Shown here: positions 41,544 to 50,295 of the stretch, one piece after another
Numbering within the stretch: position 1 is the stretch's first letter
Layout of the letters: each line of letters starts with the position of its first letter
NCBI RefSeq assembly: GCF_024594815.1
Contig: NZ_JANJOU010000001.1
Span: 525,577 to 589,576 of the forward strand
Source: Roseomonas populi
GTDB taxonomy: Bacteria; Pseudomonadota; Alphaproteobacteria; Acetobacterales; Acetobacteraceae
Direction: 5' to 3'
Length of the DNA stretch: 64,000 nt
Notes under the pieces: model-generated
Told to the model about the DNA's origin: nothing
The model's database searches: none
What the model saw: only the letters and a program-made list of their open reading frames with translations
Position numbers and translations under genes: made by a program

Positions 41544-43139
41544 TCAGCGCCGCTCGACGCCCCAGAACACCGGGAAGCTGAAGGGGACCACGCCCTTCAG
41601 GTCCGCCCGCCAGGCCGGCGGCCCGGCGAACTGGCCGGCGAGCACGTAGTCCACGTTGCGGTGCATGGCCGCCTGGATCTCGTCCGCCAGCGCCTTCTGC
41701 TCCTTCGGGTCGGCCGCCACGGCATAGCGCTTCAGCAGGTCCGTCATCGTCGGGTCGCAGTACCAGCCCGGCGAGTTGTCGGTGCAGTTGAAGGCGACCA
41801 GCGGGTTGGCGATGGGGTTCACCAGGTCGATCCCGTTGTTCACGATCGGGGCCACCGCCCAGCCTGTGCGGCCCAGCCGCTTCGCCGCTACCGTGGCGTA
41901 GTCGGAGGATTGCAGGTCCACGTTGAACCCGGCGCGGCGCATCTGGTCCGAGACGACGAGGCCGATCGGGTTCAGCAGCGCCGAGGTCTGGGCGTGCAGG
42001 AAGACCACCGGTTCCCCGCGATAGCCCGATTCCCGCAGGAGCTGGCGGGCGCGCTCCGTGCCGGCCTGCTGGAGTGCCTGGAGCCCGGCCTCGCTCGCCC
42101 CCGCCCAGCCGCACATGTAGATCGATCCGCATTGCGGGATGACGAGGTCCTCCGGCAGGCCCATGGCCGCCATCACCTCGGGCTGCAGCACCGCCGCCTG
42201 CAGGGCCTGCCGGGCCTTGAGGTCGTTGAAGGGCGGGGCGGCGTGGTTCACGTTCAGCAGGGCCAGGAACTGGTCCACCCCAGCCGGCTTGCCCACCACC
42301 ACGCGGCGATCCCGGCGCATCGGCTCCACGAAGTCCGGCGGCAGGATCTCCAGGTAGTCCAGCTCCCCGGATTGCAGGGCGGCGGCGCGGGTGGACTGGT
42401 CCGTTACGCTGATCAGCTCAACCCGCTCCATCCTCGCCACCTTGCCGCCGGAGAGGCCGTCCGGCGCCTCCGCACGCGGGCGGTAGCGGGGGTTGCGGAC
42501 GAAGCTGGCGCGCTCACCGGGGCGCCACTCGTTCCGCAGGAAGCGGTAGGGGCCGGAGCCCATCACCTCCGGCACCGCCACCGCGGCATCCATGTTCGCC
42601 AGCCGCGCCGGCATGATCACCGGCACCTGATGGCCGGAGCGGCCCAGCGCCTCGATCACGAAGGCGAAGGGGCGGTTCATCCGGAACTCGAAGGTCTTCG
42701 GGCCGGTGACCTGAACCTCGCGCACGGAGTCCATCATCGCCGTGCCGAAGGCCTCGCGCTTCGCCCAGCGGCGGATGGAGGCGACGCAGTCCTCGGCCGT
42801 CACCGGCGTGCCGTCGTGGAACTCCAGCCCGTCTCGCAGGGTGAAGCGCCAGGTCAGGCGGTCCGGCGTGACCTCCCAGCCCTCCAGCATCTGCGGGTGG
42901 AACTTCCCCTGGCTGTCGATGCCGACGAGAGTATCGAAGACGAGGTAGGCGAAGACCCGGGCCGAGTTGATCGTCGTGACGATCGGGTCCAGCACCTGCA
43001 GTTCGGTGTTCAGCGAGACGCGCAGGGTGCTGCCCTGGGCGCGCGCCGGTGCCGCGGGGAAAATGCCCGTGCCAAGGACCCCCGCGCCAAGGACCATGGA
43101 GGCGAGGGCGCAGGCCCCCGCCAGCCGAGAGAATCGCAT
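41544..43139 (-). CDS. ABC transporter substrate-binding protein, family 5
   Basis: This 531-residue periplasmic protein starts at MRFSRLAGACALASMVLGAG with an AAAGGAAC ribosome site and has a signal peptide. The SBP-5 (dipeptide/oligopeptide/nickel) pattern appears in EGWEVTPDRLTWRFTLRDGL, FHDGTPVTAEDCVASIRRWA and FPVFWGVERR at the end. No permease or ATPase gene is nearby, so the transporter partner is elsewhere. It lies downstream of the 2OG oxygenase on the same strand (87 bp), perhaps binding the oxygenase's substrate or product. Confidence 0.88.
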   Translation of the reverse strand: MRFSRLAGACALASMVLGAGVLGTGIFPAAPARAQGSTLRVSLNTELQVLDPIVTTINSARVFAYLVFDTLVGIDSQGKFHPQMLEGWEVTPDRLTWRFTLRDGLEFHDGTPVTAEDCVASIRRWAKREAFGTAMMDSVREVQVTGPKTFEFRMNRPFAFVIEALGRSGHQVPVIMPARLANMDAAVAVPEVMGSGPYRFLRNEWRPGERASFVRNPRYRPRAEAPDGLSGGKVARMERVELISVTDQSTRAAALQSGELDYLEILPPDFVEPMRRDRRVVVGKPAGVDQFLALLNVNHAAPPFNDLKARQALQAAVLQPEVMAAMGLPEDLVIPQCGSIYMCGWAGASEAGLQALQQAGTERARQLLRESGYRGEPVVFLHAQTSALLNPIGLVVSDQMRRAGFNVDLQSSDYATVAAKRLGRTGWAVAPIVNNGIDLVNPIANPLVAFNCTDNSPGWYCDPTMTDLLKRYAVAADPKEQKALADEIQAAMHRNVDYVLAGQFAGPPAWRADLKGVVPFSFPVFWGVERR

Positions 43140-43226
43140 CGCCGTTCCTTTGTTCGTGGTCGTCACGCTGCCGTGCGATGCCCCGGGGAACGGGGGCGGC
43201 GGTTCTTCTCCCCTTCCCTGCCGCCC

Positions 43227-44204
43227 TCAGGTGGCGGGTGCGGCCTCTTCCTTCTTCTGGCGGAAGTGGTCGTAATTCGCCCCGCGGAAGGCGGCCATGT
43301 AGTCGCCCACGGTCTGCGCCGGGAATTTCGGGGGGTTCGCCGCATCCGTGCAGCCCGGCAGCGCCTCGATCAGCGTCTCCGGGTTGGGGTGGAAGAAGAA
43401 GGGGATGGCGTAGCGGGGCTTCGGTTCCTTGTTGAACGCCCGGTGCGGCGTGGAGAGGAAGCGCCCGTTGGTCCAGCGGTTCAGCACGTCGCCGGTGTTC
43501 ACCACGAAGGTGTCTGGCAGCACCGGCGCATCGATCCACTCGCCGGCCTGGGTGCGGATCTGCAGCCCGGGCACGGGGTTCTGCGCCAGCAGGGTGATGA
43601 AGCTGGAATCCGTGTGCGGGGCGATGCCGAATTCATCCGCGCCGTACTCCACCGGCGGGTAATGGGTCAGGCGCAGGGAACTAAGGGATTGGTCGCAGAG
43701 CGGGCCGAAGTAGCCGGCCGGCAGGTCCAGGGCGCGGGCGTAGATCGGCAGCATCCGGAGCGCCAGCGCCTCCACCGCCGCGTAGTAGCGCAGCGTAACC
43801 TCCTTGAAGGACGGCAGGGATTCCGGCCAACGATTGACGGGGTGCTCCGGGTCGCGCTCCGGGTTGACGAAGAAGGCCTCGTTCTCGTTCGGCTTGCGGA
43901 CCGCGTTCAGCCCGTTGGCCCGCGCCACGCTGGACTTGTAGGGGAGGTAGCCCTGCATCCGGTCGTCCAGCTTCAGGGCCATCTTCTCCTCCAGCGGCAG
44001 GGCGTGGAAGGCAGCGGCCGCTGCGAAGGTCTCCCGAATCAGATCCACGGGCACGCCGTGGTTCCGGATGAAGAGGAAGCCGACCGTCTCGCAGATGTGG
44101 CGGAGTTCCGCCGCGGTGGCCTCCAGCGCGCCGGGCTCCCCGGCGAAGCAGGGGCCGAGGTCGATGATGGGGATCGAATCCGTGCGGTCAGTGTCGAGTG
44201 GCAT
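43227..44204 (-). CDS. Isopenicillin-N-synthase-like 2OG/Fe(II) oxygenase
   Basis: This 325-residue non-haem iron oxygenase has an N-terminal DIOX_N-type region (IPIIDLGPCFAGEPG; VGFLFIRNHGVP) and a double-stranded beta-helix with the iron triad HTD (PHTDSSFITLLAQ) and His in FLSTPHRAFNKEP. The 2OG-binding Arg is in PRYAIPFFFHP. Such proteins hydroxylate or cyclise small molecules; the substrate is unknown. It probably forms a unit with the downstream solute-binding protein. Confidence 0.88.
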   Translation of the reverse strand: MPLDTDRTDSIPIIDLGPCFAGEPGALEATAAELRHICETVGFLFIRNHGVPVDLIRETFAAAAAFHALPLEEKMALKLDDRMQGYLPYKSSVARANGLNAVRKPNENEAFFVNPERDPEHPVNRWPESLPSFKEVTLRYYAAVEALALRMLPIYARALDLPAGYFGPLCDQSLSSLRLTHYPPVEYGADEFGIAPHTDSSFITLLAQNPVPGLQIRTQAGEWIDAPVLPDTFVVNTGDVLNRWTNGRFLSTPHRAFNKEPKPRYAIPFFFHPNPETLIEALPGCTDAANPPKFPAQTVGDYMAAFRGANYDHFRQKKEEAAPAT

Positions 44205-44486
44205 GGAGGGCTCCGCCTGTCGCGCTTCGTGACGCGGTCCGATCCTCCCGGCGCAAGGAGAGCGGCGTCAAGCGAACAGTGCCTGAAACTTCATCTTCCC
44301 CGACCTTAAACGCTCATTGTATGAACAACCAGAACTCCACTGCCTTAAATAACGTCAACTCCGAGTCCGGACAGGGCGAGTTCATTTCGTGCTGCGCTGC
44401 GTCATGCACCCCCTGCATGGCGGGTGAACATTCTTGGCGCGCCCTGCGTCCGGCGTCCGGGCTTAGCCTTCTCTTGTTCGGTGATT
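44205..44486. other. Gene-free gap before the structured leader
   Basis: No credible coding frame is seen. Base composition is less GC-rich than around it (for example CCTTAAATAACG near 44343), as expected of a promoter region. One short hairpin, CATGCA-CCCCC-TGCATG, lies at 44403-44419. The promoters for the oxygenase (minus) and for the structured RNA/DUF6481-like gene (plus) should be here. Confidence 0.4.
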
Positions 44487-44598
44487 GGATCCGGACGGGG
44501 TCCTTGGATCCCCGCGTCTCCCAGACGTGAAGCCTCCCTGTATGCACTTGCCCGGAAGGCTCAGGCTTCAGGCCGCGGCTTTCCGGGCTTTCTTTTTT
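44487..44598 (+). ncRNA. Candidate structured leader RNA / attenuator
   Basis: Four elements follow each other. GGATCC+GGAC (44487-44496) pairs with GTCC (44500-44503) and GGATCC (44506-44511) around a GGG loop with a 2-nt bulge. CGTCT-CCC-AGACG is at 44515-44527. TGAAGCCT (44528-44535) is perfectly complementary to AGGCTTCA (44563-44570). The last is a terminator stem GCCCGGAA (44550-44557) / TTCCGGGC (44581-44588). The third and fourth pairings cannot coexist without a pseudoknot, so this looks like an antiterminator/terminator switch 100 nt upstream of the 44699 gene. A stand-alone small RNA is the alternative. Confidence 0.5.
44550..44598 (+). terminator. Rho-independent terminator with U tract
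   Basis: Perfect 8-bp stem GCCCGGAA / TTCCGGGC with a 23-nt loop, followed by TTTCTTTTTT at 44589-44598. This is the best canonical terminator in the window, yet no gene lies directly upstream, which points to a short RNA or attenuated leader. Confidence 0.8.
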
Positions 44599-44698
44599 GC
44601 CCGCGCGATGCCACCTGAGCGCCGACGCGCGACACGGGCCGACGGGCGGCCAGGACCAGCCGGCGCGGCCCCGCACCGGACCCCATCAGAGAGAGACG

Positions 44699-45076
44699 AT
44701 GCGAACCCTCAAGGGCACAGACTTCAACGACCGCAGCAAGAACTCCTTCGAGGCCAAGAAGGCCCTTCTCGAGCGCTTCAAGGCGCGGCCGACGGCGGAG
44801 GACCCGGCCGTGCAGGCCCGGATGGAGGAGCGCCGGCGGATCATCGAGGCGCGCGAGGCGCGCGAGGCCGAGCGCCGCCGCCTGAAGGAGGAGGAGAAGG
44901 CCCGCCAGGAGGCCGAGCGCCTTCGGCTGATCGCCGAGGAGGAGGCCCGCCAGGCCGAGCTGGCCCGCCAGGCCGCCGAGGCTGCCGAGCGGGCCCGCCA
45001 GGAGCTGATCGAGGCCAAGCTTGAGCGCGACCGCCGCTATGCGGCCCGCAAGGCCCGGGCGAAGGGCAAGAAGTAA
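44699..45076 (+). CDS. DUF6481-like coiled-coil protein
   Basis: This 125-residue, very charged protein starts MRTLKGTDFNDRSKNSFEAK after an AGAGAGAC ribosome site. Residues about 35-120 form a continuous Arg/Glu/Ala-rich coiled coil, and the tail is basic (ARKARAKGKK). The N-terminal RTLKGTDFNDR motif resembles DUF6481 proteins of alphaproteobacteria (family name from memory), whose function I do not know. An in-frame start at 44597 is inside the terminator region and is rejected. The long structured leader upstream suggests regulated expression. Confidence 0.8.
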   Translation: MRTLKGTDFNDRSKNSFEAKKALLERFKARPTAEDPAVQARMEERRRIIEAREAREAERRRLKEEEKARQEAERLRLIAEEEARQAELARQAAEAAERARQELIEAKLERDRRYAARKARAKGKK

Positions 45077-45098
45077 AGCCGGCCCCGGCCCCGTTCTG

Positions 45099-45131
45099 CG
45101 CCGCCGGTCCCCCTGGGGCCGGCGGCGTTTT
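45099..45131. terminator. Terminator after the DUF6481-like gene
   Basis: CGCCGCCGG (45099-45107) pairs with CCGGCGGCG (45119-45127), with an inner CCCC/GGGG stem, followed by TTTT at 45128-45131. It ends the plus-strand gene and sits 8 bp from the stop of the convergent binding protein. Confidence 0.8.
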
Positions 45132-45139
45132 CGTGCGCG

Positions 45140-46108
45140 CTACTCGGCCCGGATCCCGGCCTCGCGCACCAGCGTTGCCATCTCCGCCCGCCCCTGGGCG
45201 ACGAAGCGGGCGAAATCCGCGGGCGAGGACCCGACGGGCACGGCGACGAGCTGGTCCAGCCGCGCCTTCACCTCCGGATCGGCCATGGCGGCCTGGGTGG
45301 CGGCGTGCAGCCGCTCCGCGATCGGCATCGGCGTGCCGGCCGGGGCGAAGAGGGCGCACCACTCCGCGATGGTCAGGCCGGGGAGGCCCGCCTCGGCGAA
45401 GGTGGGGACATCCGGGCGGGAGGCGACGCGCGCTTCCGTGGCCACCGCCAGCAGCCGTGCCCGGCCCGAATCGGCGATCGGCCCGGCAGAGAGAACGGTG
45501 ATGAACGCGCCGTCCAGCACCCCCGCCGCCAGATCGCGGGCCGCGTCCGCGCCACCGCGATAGGGCGCGTGAGTCACCTCGATTCCCGCCAGCCGCTGGA
45601 ACTGTGCCAGCGCCAGGTGGCCGGCCGTGGCATTCCCTTGGGTGCCCATGTTCAGCGTGCCCGGCCGCGCCTTCGCCGCCGCGATGAAATCCGCCACGCT
45701 GCGGATGGGGCTGTCCGCCTTCACCGCCAGCACCTGCGGGAAGGTGGTGGCCAGCGTCACCGGCAGGAAGGCCGTGGCGTAGTCGAAGGAGAGCCCCTTC
45801 AGCAGGCTGGGGTTCACGACGTGGGAGGAAGCGTCCCAGAGCAGCGTGTGCCCATCCGGCGCCGCCTGGGCCACCACCGCGCCACCGTTGGAGCCGCTGC
45901 CGCCCGTGCGGTTCTCCACCACCACTGTCTGCCCGATCCGGTCGCCCAGGCGCGGCGCCAGCACGCGGGCCACGCTGTCCGCCGCACCGCCGGCCGCGAA
46001 GGCGACGATCAGCCGGATGGGGCGGTTGGGCCAGGCGGGCTGGGCGCGCGAGAGGGCCGGCATGGCCAGGGCCCCCGCCAGTCCCAGCATGGTACGGCGT
46101 CCGAACAT
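45140..46108 (-). CDS. TctC/Bug-family tripartite tricarboxylate binding protein
   Basis: This 322-residue periplasmic protein starts at [20 protein letters not shown], with a strong AGGAGAGG site 7 nt upstream. A Tat-like signal is followed by [20 protein letters not shown], the Bug-family signature, and by [20 protein letters not shown]. These proteins bind carboxylates for TTT transporters, but no tctA/tctB genes are nearby; orphan Bug proteins are common in such genomes. The frame beyond 46108 is a shadow of nadK. Confidence 0.9.
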   Translation of the reverse strand: MFGRRTMLGLAGALAMPALSRAQPAWPNRPIRLIVAFAAGGAADSVARVLAPRLGDRIGQTVVVENRTGGSGSNGGAVVAQAAPDGHTLLWDASSHVVNPSLLKGLSFDYATAFLPVTLATTFPQVLAVKADSPIRSVADFIAAAKARPGTLNMGTQGNATAGHLALAQFQRLAGIEVTHAPYRGGADAARDLAAGVLDGAFITVLSAGPIADSGRARLLAVATEARVASRPDVPTFAEAGLPGLTIAEWCALFAPAGTPMPIAERLHAATQAAMADPEVKARLDQLVAVPVGSSPADFARFVAQGRAEMATLVREAGIRAE

Positions 46109-46258
46109 GGCCCTCTCCTCTCCCGCGTCGTTGCCGGGATGGATGCCGCGGCCACGCCGTGCGTCAACCCCCACGGCTTGCGGCGAGGCCGCGCAGCGCG
46201 CTTGATGCGGCACCATGCCGACGATGATCCGAGCCGGGCGGTCGCACGCCCCCCACCC

Positions 46259-47086
46259 ATGACGGCGGCCCTCCTCGGCAATGCGCCCGATCCCGATGGG
46301 CTGCGCGAGCTGCCGGAGGACCTCTCCGGCCGCATCACCTTCCTGGCCGCGACCTCGGAGGAGGCTGGCGCCGCGCGTGCGCGGCTGGTGGAGATCTACG
46401 GAGACGCGCCTCTGGACGAGGCGGCGGTGGTGGTGGCGCTGGGCGGTGATGGCGCGATGCTGGAGACCCAGCACCGCCTGCTCGGCCGCAATCTGCCGGT
46501 CTACGGGATGAACCGCGGCAGCGTGGGCTTCCTGATGAACCCCTACCGGGAGGAGACCCTGCCGGAGCGGCTGCGCGCCGCACAGGCCGCGCTGCTGCAG
46601 CCCCTTCGCATGCGTGCCACGCGCGCGGACGGAGAAGTGGAGGAGGCGCTGGCCATCAACGAGGTTTCCCTGCTGCGGGAAACGCGGCAGGCCGCGAAGA
46701 TCCGCATCCTCGTGGACGGGAAGGAGCGGATGGCGGAGCTGATCTGCGACGGCATCCTGGTGGCCACCCCGGCGGGCAGCACGGCCTACAACCTCTCCGC
46801 CCACGGCCCGATCATCCCGCTGGGGACGAACCTGTTGGCCATGACCCCCATCTCCGCCTTCCGCCCCCGCCGCTGGCGGGGGGCGCTGCTGCCCGGCAAC
46901 GCGGCCGTCGCCTTCGAGATCCTGGAGACGGAGAAGCGCCCGGTGGCCGCGGTGGCGGACTACACGGAGGTGCGCGACATCCGCCGCGTGGAGATCTGCG
47001 AGGACCGGCACGTGCGGCTGACGATGCTCTTCGACCCCGACCACGGCCTGCCCGAGCGCATCCTCGCCGAGCAGTTCACGGTTTGA
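46259..47086 (+). CDS. nadK: NAD kinase
   Basis: This 275-residue enzyme phosphorylates NAD to NADP. Start [20 protein letters not shown]. The catalytic GGDG is in [14 protein letters not shown] near residue 60; [22 protein letters not shown] and the hallmark [18 protein letters not shown] near residue 170 are all present. The frame upstream of 46259 is antisense to the binding-protein gene. Its 3' end overlaps the convergent hydrolase by 11 bp. Confidence 0.93.
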   Translation: MTAALLGNAPDPDGLRELPEDLSGRITFLAATSEEAGAARARLVEIYGDAPLDEAAVVVALGGDGAMLETQHRLLGRNLPVYGMNRGSVGFLMNPYREETLPERLRAAQAALLQPLRMRATRADGEVEEALAINEVSLLRETRQAAKIRILVDGKERMAELICDGILVATPAGSTAYNLSAHGPIIPLGTNLLAMTPISAFRPRRWRGALLPGNAAVAFEILETEKRPVAAVADYTEVRDIRRVEICEDRHVRLTMLFDPDHGLPERILAEQFTV

Positions 47087-47960
47087 GGAAGCCCTCCAGC
47101 GCCGCCAGCACCTCCTCCGGCGCCTCCTCCGCCAGGTAGTGGCCGCTGTTCACCGGCCCGCCCTCGATCGTGTTGTCCGCATAGTCCCGCCAGAGCTTCA
47201 GGGGCTCGTACCACTTGCCGATCTTCCCCTTGGAGCCCCAGAGCACGAGCATCGGGCAGCGCACCCGCACGCCCTCCGCACGGGAGGCGCGGTCGTGCTC
47301 CAGGTCGATGCCGGTGGCGGCGCGGTAGTCCTCGCAGATGGATTCCACCGTGCCCGGCAGGTTCAGGGCGGCGAGGTAGTCGGCCCGCGCCTCCAGGTGG
47401 AAGAAGCCATCGTCTTTCGGCTCGCGCGAGGTGTGCAGGCGGAACCAGTCCTCCACGTCGCGGCGGATCAGTCGCTCCGGCAGGGGATGCGGCTGGGCCA
47501 ACCAGAACCAGTGGTAGTAGCCCAGGGCGAAATCCATGTCCGTCCGCTCGAAATGCGCGAGGGTGGGGACGATGTCCATCGTGCAGAGCCGCTCCACCCT
47601 GCCGCCGTGGTCCAGCGCAAGGCGGTGCGCCACGCGGGCACCGCGGTCGTGGCTGACGACGCCGAAGGTCTGGTGGCCGAGGGCGGTCATCAGAGCGGCC
47701 ATGTCCGCCGCCATGTCACGCTTGGAGAAGGCGGCGCTGCCGGGCGCGACCGGGGGCTTACTGCTGAAGCCGTAGCCGCGCAGGTCCGGGAGGACCAGGG
47801 TGAAACGGCGGGCGAGCACGGGCGCGACCTTGTGCCACATGGCGTGGGTTTGCGGGTTGCCGTGCAGCAGCAGCAGCGGCGGCCCATCCCCGCCGCGACG
47901 CAGGCGGAGCGTGACACCGTTCACCTCCCGGCCCTCCAGCTTGAACCCCTCGAAGAACAT
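47076..47960 (-). CDS. Haloacetate-dehalogenase-like alpha/beta hydrolase
   Basis: This 294-residue protein starts [20 protein letters not shown]. The nucleophile elbow is [14 protein letters not shown], with Asp instead of Ser, as in haloalkane/haloacetate dehalogenases and epoxide hydrolases. Further landmarks of fluoroacetate dehalogenase-like enzymes are [50 protein letters not shown] and the catalytic His in [15 protein letters not shown]. The likely reaction is hydrolytic removal of halogen from a haloacid, but epoxide hydrolysis is also possible. It stands alone between nadK and a divergent Bug protein. Confidence 0.85.
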   Translation of the reverse strand: MFFEGFKLEGREVNGVTLRLRRGGDGPPLLLLHGNPQTHAMWHKVAPVLARRFTLVLPDLRGYGFSSKPPVAPGSAAFSKRDMAADMAALMTALGHQTFGVVSHDRGARVAHRLALDHGGRVERLCTMDIVPTLAHFERTDMDFALGYYHWFWLAQPHPLPERLIRRDVEDWFRLHTSREPKDDGFFHLEARADYLAALNLPGTVESICEDYRAATGIDLEHDRASRAEGVRVRCPMLVLWGSKGKIGKWYEPLKLWRDYADNTIEGGPVNSGHYLAEEAPEEVLAALEGFLKP

Positions 47961-48120
47961 GCGCCTTCCCTCTCCGGTGCGCGGCCATCCTGCGCCGGCG
48001 CGCGCCGCGCGTCAGCCCTGGGCGGGGCACCGTTCCCAGCGGGGCCGATCCGTGCGATCCGTCGGGGCAATCCCCCGCGCCATGCGCGGCTGACCGGATA
48101 AGGGATGGGAGGTGCCCGCC

Positions 48121-49095
48121 ATGCTCAAACGTCGTCTCGCCCTGGCCCTGCCGGGCCTTCTCGCCATGCCCGCTATCGCGCGCGCCCAGGACTGGGTTCC
48201 GACGCGCCCGATCGTGCTGGTGGTCCCCTACCCCGCCGGTGGCCCGACCGACGTGCTGGCGCGGATGGTGGCCGGGGAGATGGCGAAGGACCTCGGCACC
48301 GCCGTGGTGGTGGAGAACGTGGCGGGTGGCGGCGGCTCCATCGGATCGCGTCGCGTGGCGACGGGCCCGGCGGACGGCACCTCCATCATGCTTGCCTCCA
48401 ACCAGACCCACGCCACCAACGTCTCCCTGTTGCCGGATGGCGGCGGCTACGACCCCGTGCGGGACTTCGTGCCGATCGCCGGTCTTGCGGACCTGCAGCA
48501 CATCCTGGTGGTGCGGCCGGATGTGCCGGCGAACTCCGTCCCGGAGCTGCTGGCCCTGGCGAAGGCAAGGCCGGGCAGCCTCACCTGCGCCTCCACCGGA
48601 CAGGGCTCGGCCTCACACCTCACGCTGGAACTGTTCCGGGCCAAGACGGGGGCGGACATGGTCCACGTGCCCTACCGTGGCTCCTCGCCGATGCTGAACG
48701 ACCTGCTGGGCGGCCACGTGCAGGCCAGCTTTGCAACGACCCCGACCGTGCTGACACAGGTACAGACAGGCAAGCTGCGCGGGCTGGCCGTGGCCTCCCC
48801 TCGCCGCTCCCCGCACCTGCCGGAACTGCCAACCCTGGCCGAAGCCGGCGTTCAGGGAGTGGAAGCGGATGCTTGGTTCGGCCTCTTCGCGCCCGCGGCC
48901 GTTCCCGCACCGGCCCTGGCGCGGCTCAGGGCCCTGGCGCTCGCCGCCATGGCGCGGGAGCCTGTGCGCGCCCGCACGACCGAGGTGGGCATGACCGTGA
49001 ACGTGCGGGACGCCGACGCCATGGGCGCGTTCCTGAAAGAGGACATCGCCCGCTGGGCCGAGGTGATCCGGGTGGCGAACGTCAAGCCGGAGTAG
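48121..49095 (+). CDS. TctC/Bug-family binding protein (second copy)
   Basis: This 324-residue periplasmic protein starts at MLKRRLALALPGLLAMPAIA (an ATG 8 nt after GGGAGG; the GTG at 48112 is less likely). It has the Bug signature WVPTRPIVLVVPYPAGGPTD and ENVAGGGGSIGSRRVATGPA. It is divergent from the dehalogenase-like gene (160 bp), so it might bind that enzyme's substrate, but this is only a positional hint. No transporter membrane genes are nearby. Confidence 0.9.
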   Translation: MLKRRLALALPGLLAMPAIARAQDWVPTRPIVLVVPYPAGGPTDVLARMVAGEMAKDLGTAVVVENVAGGGGSIGSRRVATGPADGTSIMLASNQTHATNVSLLPDGGGYDPVRDFVPIAGLADLQHILVVRPDVPANSVPELLALAKARPGSLTCASTGQGSASHLTLELFRAKTGADMVHVPYRGSSPMLNDLLGGHVQASFATTPTVLTQVQTGKLRGLAVASPRRSPHLPELPTLAEAGVQGVEADAWFGLFAPAAVPAPALARLRALALAAMAREPVRARTTEVGMTVNVRDADAMGAFLKEDIARWAEVIRVANVKPE

Positions 49096-49108
49096 CCCTC
49101 CCGCCCTT

Positions 49109-49309
49109 CTAAGCCATGCGGTCGGGCGGGGATGAGGGCGGGGTGTCCCGGCCCGCCCCCGCCTTCGCCATCAGCCCGGTGACGAGCGCCGCGACCAGCG
49201 CGATGGCGGCCACGGCAAGAAGCGCGATGGAGAAGCCGAGCTGAAGCACCCGCGCCAGCAGGGCGAGGACGGCAAAGAGAACGGCGAGGCCGAGAGCCCA
49301 GCGCATCAT
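49109..49309 (-). CDS. Small two-helix membrane protein
   Basis: This 66-residue protein starts MMRWALGLAVLFAVLALLAR and has two transmembrane helices with a short polar tail. The family is not recognised. It is convergent with the Bug gene; a weak hairpin (CCCGCCC 49100-49106 / GGGCGGG 49124-49130) overlaps its stop. Confidence 0.6.
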   Translation of the reverse strand: MMRWALGLAVLFAVLALLARVLQLGFSIALLAVAAIALVAALVTGLMAKAGAGRDTPPSSPPDRMA

Positions 49310-49366
49310 GGCGTAAGTCCTTCCAGATCCGCAGGGGAACGGCGGGCCGGGCCAGGCGTTGCCGCC

Positions 49367-49849
49367 CTACTCCGACCGGAAGGACTTCAGGTCCGGCTTC
49401 ACCGCCAGCACCGCCTCGGCCAAAGGTGCGGGCCAGGGGGCGCCGCGCGTGGGGACCGTGAGGCTGGCAACCCCTTCGTCGAGGAGCAGAAGGTAGAAGC
49501 GCTCCGTGCGGCTGTCGTAGCCCAGGAAGAGCCCGGCCTCGGCGCAGTCGCCGCCGTCGCAGGTCCACCCGAAGACGAAGCGGTCCTCCGAGACGCGCAG
49601 CGCGCCGGGATTTGCGGCGCGAAGGTGCCGCAGGATGTAGGTCTGCCGCCCGCGCGCCACGGAGCGGAAGCCGATGCTCACGTCCGGATGCGCCGCGAGC
49701 CGCGCCACGGGCTGCCCGGCCAAGGTCAGGGGCGAGGGCTCCGGCACCGGCTGCGCGGCGGCGGGAGCGGAGAGGAGGCCCGCTAAAAGCAGAAGGGCGG
49801 GTGGTCCCCCACCCGCCCTTCGCGACGCCGTACGGCGAGGCGAATTCAC
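49367..49849 (-). CDS. Secreted protein of unknown function, coupled to rplQ
   Basis: This is about 160 residues from a GTG at 49849 whose bases overlap the rplQ TGA stop. A basic n-region ([15 protein letters not shown]) precedes the signal core [15 protein letters not shown], so the mature protein is periplasmic. Two cysteines in [16 protein letters not shown] could form a disulphide. No known domain is recognised. The ribosomal operon terminator (49785-49820) lies inside the codons for [13 protein letters not shown], an unusual arrangement discussed in the findings. No later ATG/GTG would keep a good signal peptide. Confidence 0.65.
   Translation of the reverse strand: MNSPRRTASRRAGGGPPALLLLAGLLSAPAAAQPVPEPSPLTLAGQPVARLAAHPDVSIGFRSVARGRQTYILRHLRAANPGALRVSEDRFVFGWTCDGGDCAEAGLFLGYDSRTERFYLLLLDEGVASLTVPTRGAPWPAPLAEAVLAVKPDLKSFRSE
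49785..49820 (-). terminator. Terminator of the ribosomal protein operon
   Basis: On the minus strand AAGGGCGGGTGG (49820-49809) pairs with CCACCCGCCCTT (49804-49793) around a 4-nt loop and is followed by CTGCTTTT. A perfect 12-bp stem with a short U tract, 26 nt after the rplQ stop; it is inside the coding frame of the 49367 gene. Confidence 0.8.
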
Positions 49850-50271
49850 GCCTCGGCCGCTTCTTCCTCAACCACCTCGGGCTTCGGACCGCTGTCCAGG
49901 CCCTTGGCGGCCACGTCGCGCTCGACCAGCTCGATCACCGCCATCTGGGCGGCGTCGCCGTAGCGAATGCCGGCGCGCAGCACGCGGGTGTAGCCGCCGT
50001 TGCGGGCCGAGTAGCGCGGCGCGAGCGTATCGAACAGCTTGCGGACCACCGCCGCGTCGCGGATCTGCGCAGCCGCCTGGCGGCGGGCGTGCAGGTCGCC
50101 GCGCTTGCCGAGGGTGATGATGCGCTCCACGTAGGGGCGCAGCTCCTTGGCCTTCGGCAGCGTGGTGGTGATCTGCTCGTGCTTGAGCAGGCTGGTCGCC
50201 ATGTTGCGGAACATGGAGATCCGGTGGGCGGAGGTGACGCCGAGCTTCCGGCCCGAGACCCCGTGACGCAT
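49846..50271 (-). CDS. rplQ: 50S ribosomal protein L17
   Basis: This 141-residue protein starts [20 protein letters not shown], the conserved L17 N-terminus, and ends with an acidic tail ([10 protein letters not shown]) beyond the folded core. It is the last ribosomal gene of the operon, 24 bp after rpoA. The acidic tail is common in alphaproteobacteria. Confidence 0.97.
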   Translation of the reverse strand: MRHGVSGRKLGVTSAHRISMFRNMATSLLKHEQITTTLPKAKELRPYVERIITLGKRGDLHARRQAAAQIRDAAVVRKLFDTLAPRYSARNGGYTRVLRAGIRYGDAAQMAVIELVERDVAAKGLDSGPKPEVVEEEAAEA

Positions 50272-50295
50272 TGACTTAGTCCTTTTCTCGGCCGC

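Noticed and set aside
41661..44309. 882-residue open frame on the plus strand
   Set aside because: It runs antisense through two clear genes (SBP-5 and 2OG oxygenase) and has shadow-type Arg/His/Gly composition.
44198..44618. Short open frames in the 44.2-44.6 kb gap
   Set aside because: No ribosome sites, no domain, and they overlap the hairpins and terminator; a structured RNA explains the region better.
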